DNA of 64,000 nt from Pseudomonas fluorescens (GTDB taxonomy: Bacteria > Pseudomonadota > Gammaproteobacteria > Pseudomonadales > Pseudomonadaceae), in assembly GCF_001623525.1 (NCBI RefSeq), contig NZ_CP015225.1, forward strand, positions 1,674,001 to 1,738,000, given 5' to 3'. Each line of letters opens with the position of its first letter. The first letter of the stretch is position 1. Under the pieces are notes generated by a model. It was not told the origin of the DNA. It saw only the letters and a program-made list of their open reading frames with translations, and made no database searches. The position numbers and the translations under genes are program-made. This document shows, piece after piece, positions 61,924 to 64,000 of this stretch.

Positions 61924-63783
61924 ATGCTTCGCGTGTTTGAACAAAGGCTCGACCCCTTCCCGCCCGACGAGGTACCGCCGCCACCCGAAGGCCTGGCTCG
62001 GTTTCTCTGGGCGTGCACACGGGGCGCCCGCGGCTACATCCTTGCGTTTGCGCTGCTCAGCGCCGGTGTGTCGATCTACGAAGCCTGGTTGTTTTCTTTC
62101 CTCGGTCAGGTCGTGGACTTGCTCTCGACCTGGCAAGCCGGTGGTGAGGCGGCGGCGCAGGAAGGTCGCGTGCTGTGGGGCATGGGCATCGTCATGCTGG
62201 CCAGCATCGGACTGGTAGCGTTGCGTACCATGGTGCAGCACCAAGTATTGGCGATCAATCTGCCGTTGCGCCTGCGTTGGGACTTTCATCGTCTGATGCT
62301 GCGGCAAAGCCTGTCGTTTTTTTCCGATGAGTTCTCCGGTCGGGTCACCACCAAGGTGATGCAAACAGCGTTGGCCGTGCGTGACGTACTGTTCACCCTG
62401 ATCGAGATCGCACCCGGAATCGGCGTGTATTTCATCGCGATCATCGCACTGGCCGGCGGCTTTGCCCTGAAACTGATGCTGCCTTTCCTTGCCTGGATCG
62501 TGTTGTTCGGGCTGGCCATGCTCTACTTCGTCCCCCGCCTGGGGAAAGTCGGACAGGAACAGGCCCATGCGCGCTCCTCGATGACCGGACGCATCTCGGA
62601 CGCCTACACCAACATCACGACCGTGAAGCTGTTTTCCCACTCCAATCGTGAAGCGCACTTCGCGCGCGCGGCCATGGAGGATTTCAAACAGACCGGCTTT
62701 CGCCAGATGCGCCTGGTCAGCCAGTTCGAAATCGTCAACCAGGCGCTGGTGGTGGGCTTGATCATGGCCGCAGGCGGTTATGCCCTTTGGCTGTGGCACC
62801 AGGGCGAAGTCGGCGCCGGTGCCGTGGCGGCGATCACTGCCATGGCGTTGCGTATCAACGGCATGTCGCACTGGATCATGTGGCAAATGACCTCGCTGTT
62901 CGAGAGCATCGGCACCGTGCAGGACGGCATGGCCACCCTGACCCGCGGCCCCAAGGTTCAGGATGCGCCGGACGCAGGGGTGCTGGTGACCTCCGGCGGA
63001 GCGGTCACCTTCGACAATGTGAGCTTCAACTACAACGGCGAACGCCAAGTGCTCGATGGCTTGAGCCTGAACATTCGCCCGGGCGAGAAAATCGGCCTGG
63101 TAGGTCGCTCCGGCGCGGGCAAATCTACGCTCATCAACTTGCTGCTGCGCTTCTATGACGTCGACAGCGGGCAGATTCGCATTGACGGGCAAGACATTGC
63201 GCATGTGACGCAGGACAGCCTGCGCAGCGCCATCGGCATGGTCACCCAGGATACGTCCCTGCTGCACCGCTCCATTGGCGAAAACATCGCCTATGGCCGA
63301 CCCGATGCAAGCGACGCACAAATCCGCCGTGCCGCGGCCAATGCCCAGGCCGATGAGTTCATCAGCCAACTGAGCGACCGCCAGGGCCACACCGGCTACG
63401 ACACCTTGGTGGGCGAGCGCGGCATCAAGCTGTCGGGCGGCCAGCGCCAGCGCATCGCGATTGCCCGAGTGATGCTCAAGAACGCTCCGATCCTGCTCCT
63501 CGATGAGGCGACCAGCGCGCTGGACTCGGAAGTCGAAGTGGCCATCCAGGAAAGCCTCGATGAAATGATGCAGGGCAAAACCGTCATCGCCATCGCCCAT
63601 CGGCTGTCCACAATTGCGGCGATGGATCGACTGATTGTCATGGACGATGGACGCATCATTGAACAGGGCACGCACGCTGAATTGCTCGCCAAAAACGGCA
63701 TCTATGCGCGGCTATGGCAGCATCAGAGTGGCGGGTTTCTGGGTGAGGATCAGTGGGTGACTGAGGCGATGGATCAGGTATGA
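61924..63783 (+). CDS. ABCB-type exporter, fused permease and ATPase
   Basis: A 619-residue half transporter. An N-terminal six-span membrane domain (YILAFALLSAGVSIYEAWLF, GIGVYFIAIIALAGGFALKL) is followed by an ATPase with Walker A GRSGAGKST near 396, signature LSGGQRQRIAIARVML, Walker B ILLLDEATSALDSE and the switch VIAIAHRLSTI. It is of the MsbA/multidrug type and would work as a homodimer. It is a stand-alone gene. Substrate (lipid, drug or peptide) unknown. The start at 61924 opens MLRVFEQRL. Confidence 0.9.
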   Translation: MLRVFEQRLDPFPPDEVPPPPEGLARFLWACTRGARGYILAFALLSAGVSIYEAWLFSFLGQVVDLLSTWQAGGEAAAQEGRVLWGMGIVMLASIGLVALRTMVQHQVLAINLPLRLRWDFHRLMLRQSLSFFSDEFSGRVTTKVMQTALAVRDVLFTLIEIAPGIGVYFIAIIALAGGFALKLMLPFLAWIVLFGLAMLYFVPRLGKVGQEQAHARSSMTGRISDAYTNITTVKLFSHSNREAHFARAAMEDFKQTGFRQMRLVSQFEIVNQALVVGLIMAAGGYALWLWHQGEVGAGAVAAITAMALRINGMSHWIMWQMTSLFESIGTVQDGMATLTRGPKVQDAPDAGVLVTSGGAVTFDNVSFNYNGERQVLDGLSLNIRPGEKIGLVGRSGAGKSTLINLLLRFYDVDSGQIRIDGQDIAHVTQDSLRSAIGMVTQDTSLLHRSIGENIAYGRPDASDAQIRRAAANAQADEFISQLSDRQGHTGYDTLVGERGIKLSGGQRQRIAIARVMLKNAPILLLDEATSALDSEVEVAIQESLDEMMQGKTVIAIAHRLSTIAAMDRLIVMDDGRIIEQGTHAELLAKNGIYARLWQHQSGGFLGEDQWVTEAMDQV

Positions 63784-64000
63784 GCGTGGATGGCCTGGGG
63801 GACAACCCGACTTACCTTTTCTCAACCAATCGCAGTGACTGTGCCCCCTCCAGCGCTAGGTGAAAAAGCGCTGGGTCAAGTGGGCATTGAGGTTGGATGC
63901 GCTGCCGAATACCCAAATTCTGAATTGAAGACATGGATTTGTATCACGTGTCTCAACGTTTTTTTCTGACGACCTTAAATACCTTATTGCAATGGTCCTG
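63784..64000 (+). other. Right-edge gap, hairpin and possible gene start
   Basis: CCAGCGC (63850-63856) and GCGCTGG (63868-63874) make a stem after the ABC gene, without a T-run. An ATG at 63933, after GAAG, opens a frame (MDLYHVSQRFFLTTLNTLL) that reads through the edge. It may be a partial gene, but 22 codons are too few to name it. Confidence 0.35.

Noticed and set aside
61840..63675. A 611-codon open frame on the minus strand
   Set aside because: Shadow of the ABC exporter gene at 61924-63783, which has all ABC motifs.

Overview
The window is chromosomal DNA of a Pseudomonas, most likely a member of the P. fluorescens group. This rests on an SfnR/SfnG dimethyl-sulfone system, a D-galactose dehydrogenase of the P. 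fluorescens type, a xylR/xylAFGH cluster, and many REP/REPIN repeats of the GGGAGCAAGCTCCC type. Most of it is GC-rich. The exceptions are an AT-richer island at about 46.1-48.3 kb and smaller AT-rich patches near 50.9 kb and 57.8-59.8 kb. I saw no tRNA, rRNA or CRISPR array.

Layout. 1-2939 (minus): the start of a polyamine-type binding protein, an outer-membrane barrel protein and a serine hydrolase. 3245-14020: an organosulfur block. SfnR (plus) faces an eight-gene minus-strand run: FMN reductase, SfnG, a truncated AMP-ligase-like protein and a complete HAAT-type ABC importer. A sigma-54 promoter lies before this run, and a divergent SfnB-like flavoprotein sits opposite it. 14362-16370: methyltransferase, CPBP membrane protease and a small exported protein. 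16418-20091 (minus): aldo/keto reductase, DeoR regulator, galactose dehydrogenase and TrmK. 20184-23858: LysR regulators with GST and SDR genes. 24070-26376: small hypothetical genes and a DCC-family protein. 26452-33139: xylose uptake and isomerisation under XylR. 33150-35918: LysE exporter, LysR, epoxide hydrolase.

36103-38763 is rich in RNA structure. It has a multi-hairpin leader before a small DUF6124-like gene, a REPIN, then a short reading frame with six consecutive Thr codons followed by an intrinsic terminator. That arrangement is an attenuator-like setup ahead of an isochorismatase-family hydrolase and a PchB-like chorismate mutase. A PixA-type inclusion-body protein gene follows. 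38863-45759 (minus): a large lipoprotein and the NAD-dependent formate dehydrogenase operon fdsGBAD.

46211-49065 is an accessory island: a secreted Cys-rich/Gly-rich toxin-like protein overlapped by a membrane-anchored immunity-like gene, an IS5-family fragment, a second membrane-anchored orphan, and fragments of a LysR gene and an alpha/beta hydrolase gene. 49084-55868 holds cytochrome b561, small conserved proteins, ArsH, a subtilisin-like protease and two methyltransferases. 56306-57634 is a truncated orphan VgrG. 57787-63783 holds an orphan polyamine-type binding protein facing a LuxR-type regulator, a type-2 ArgC facing a LysR regulator, and an ABCB-type exporter.

The best candidates for something new are the structured leader at 36150-36380, the Thr-rich leader plus terminator at 36845-37008, the toxin/immunity-like island at 46211-48170, and the sigma-54 sulfur operon carrying an importer and a degenerate ligase.
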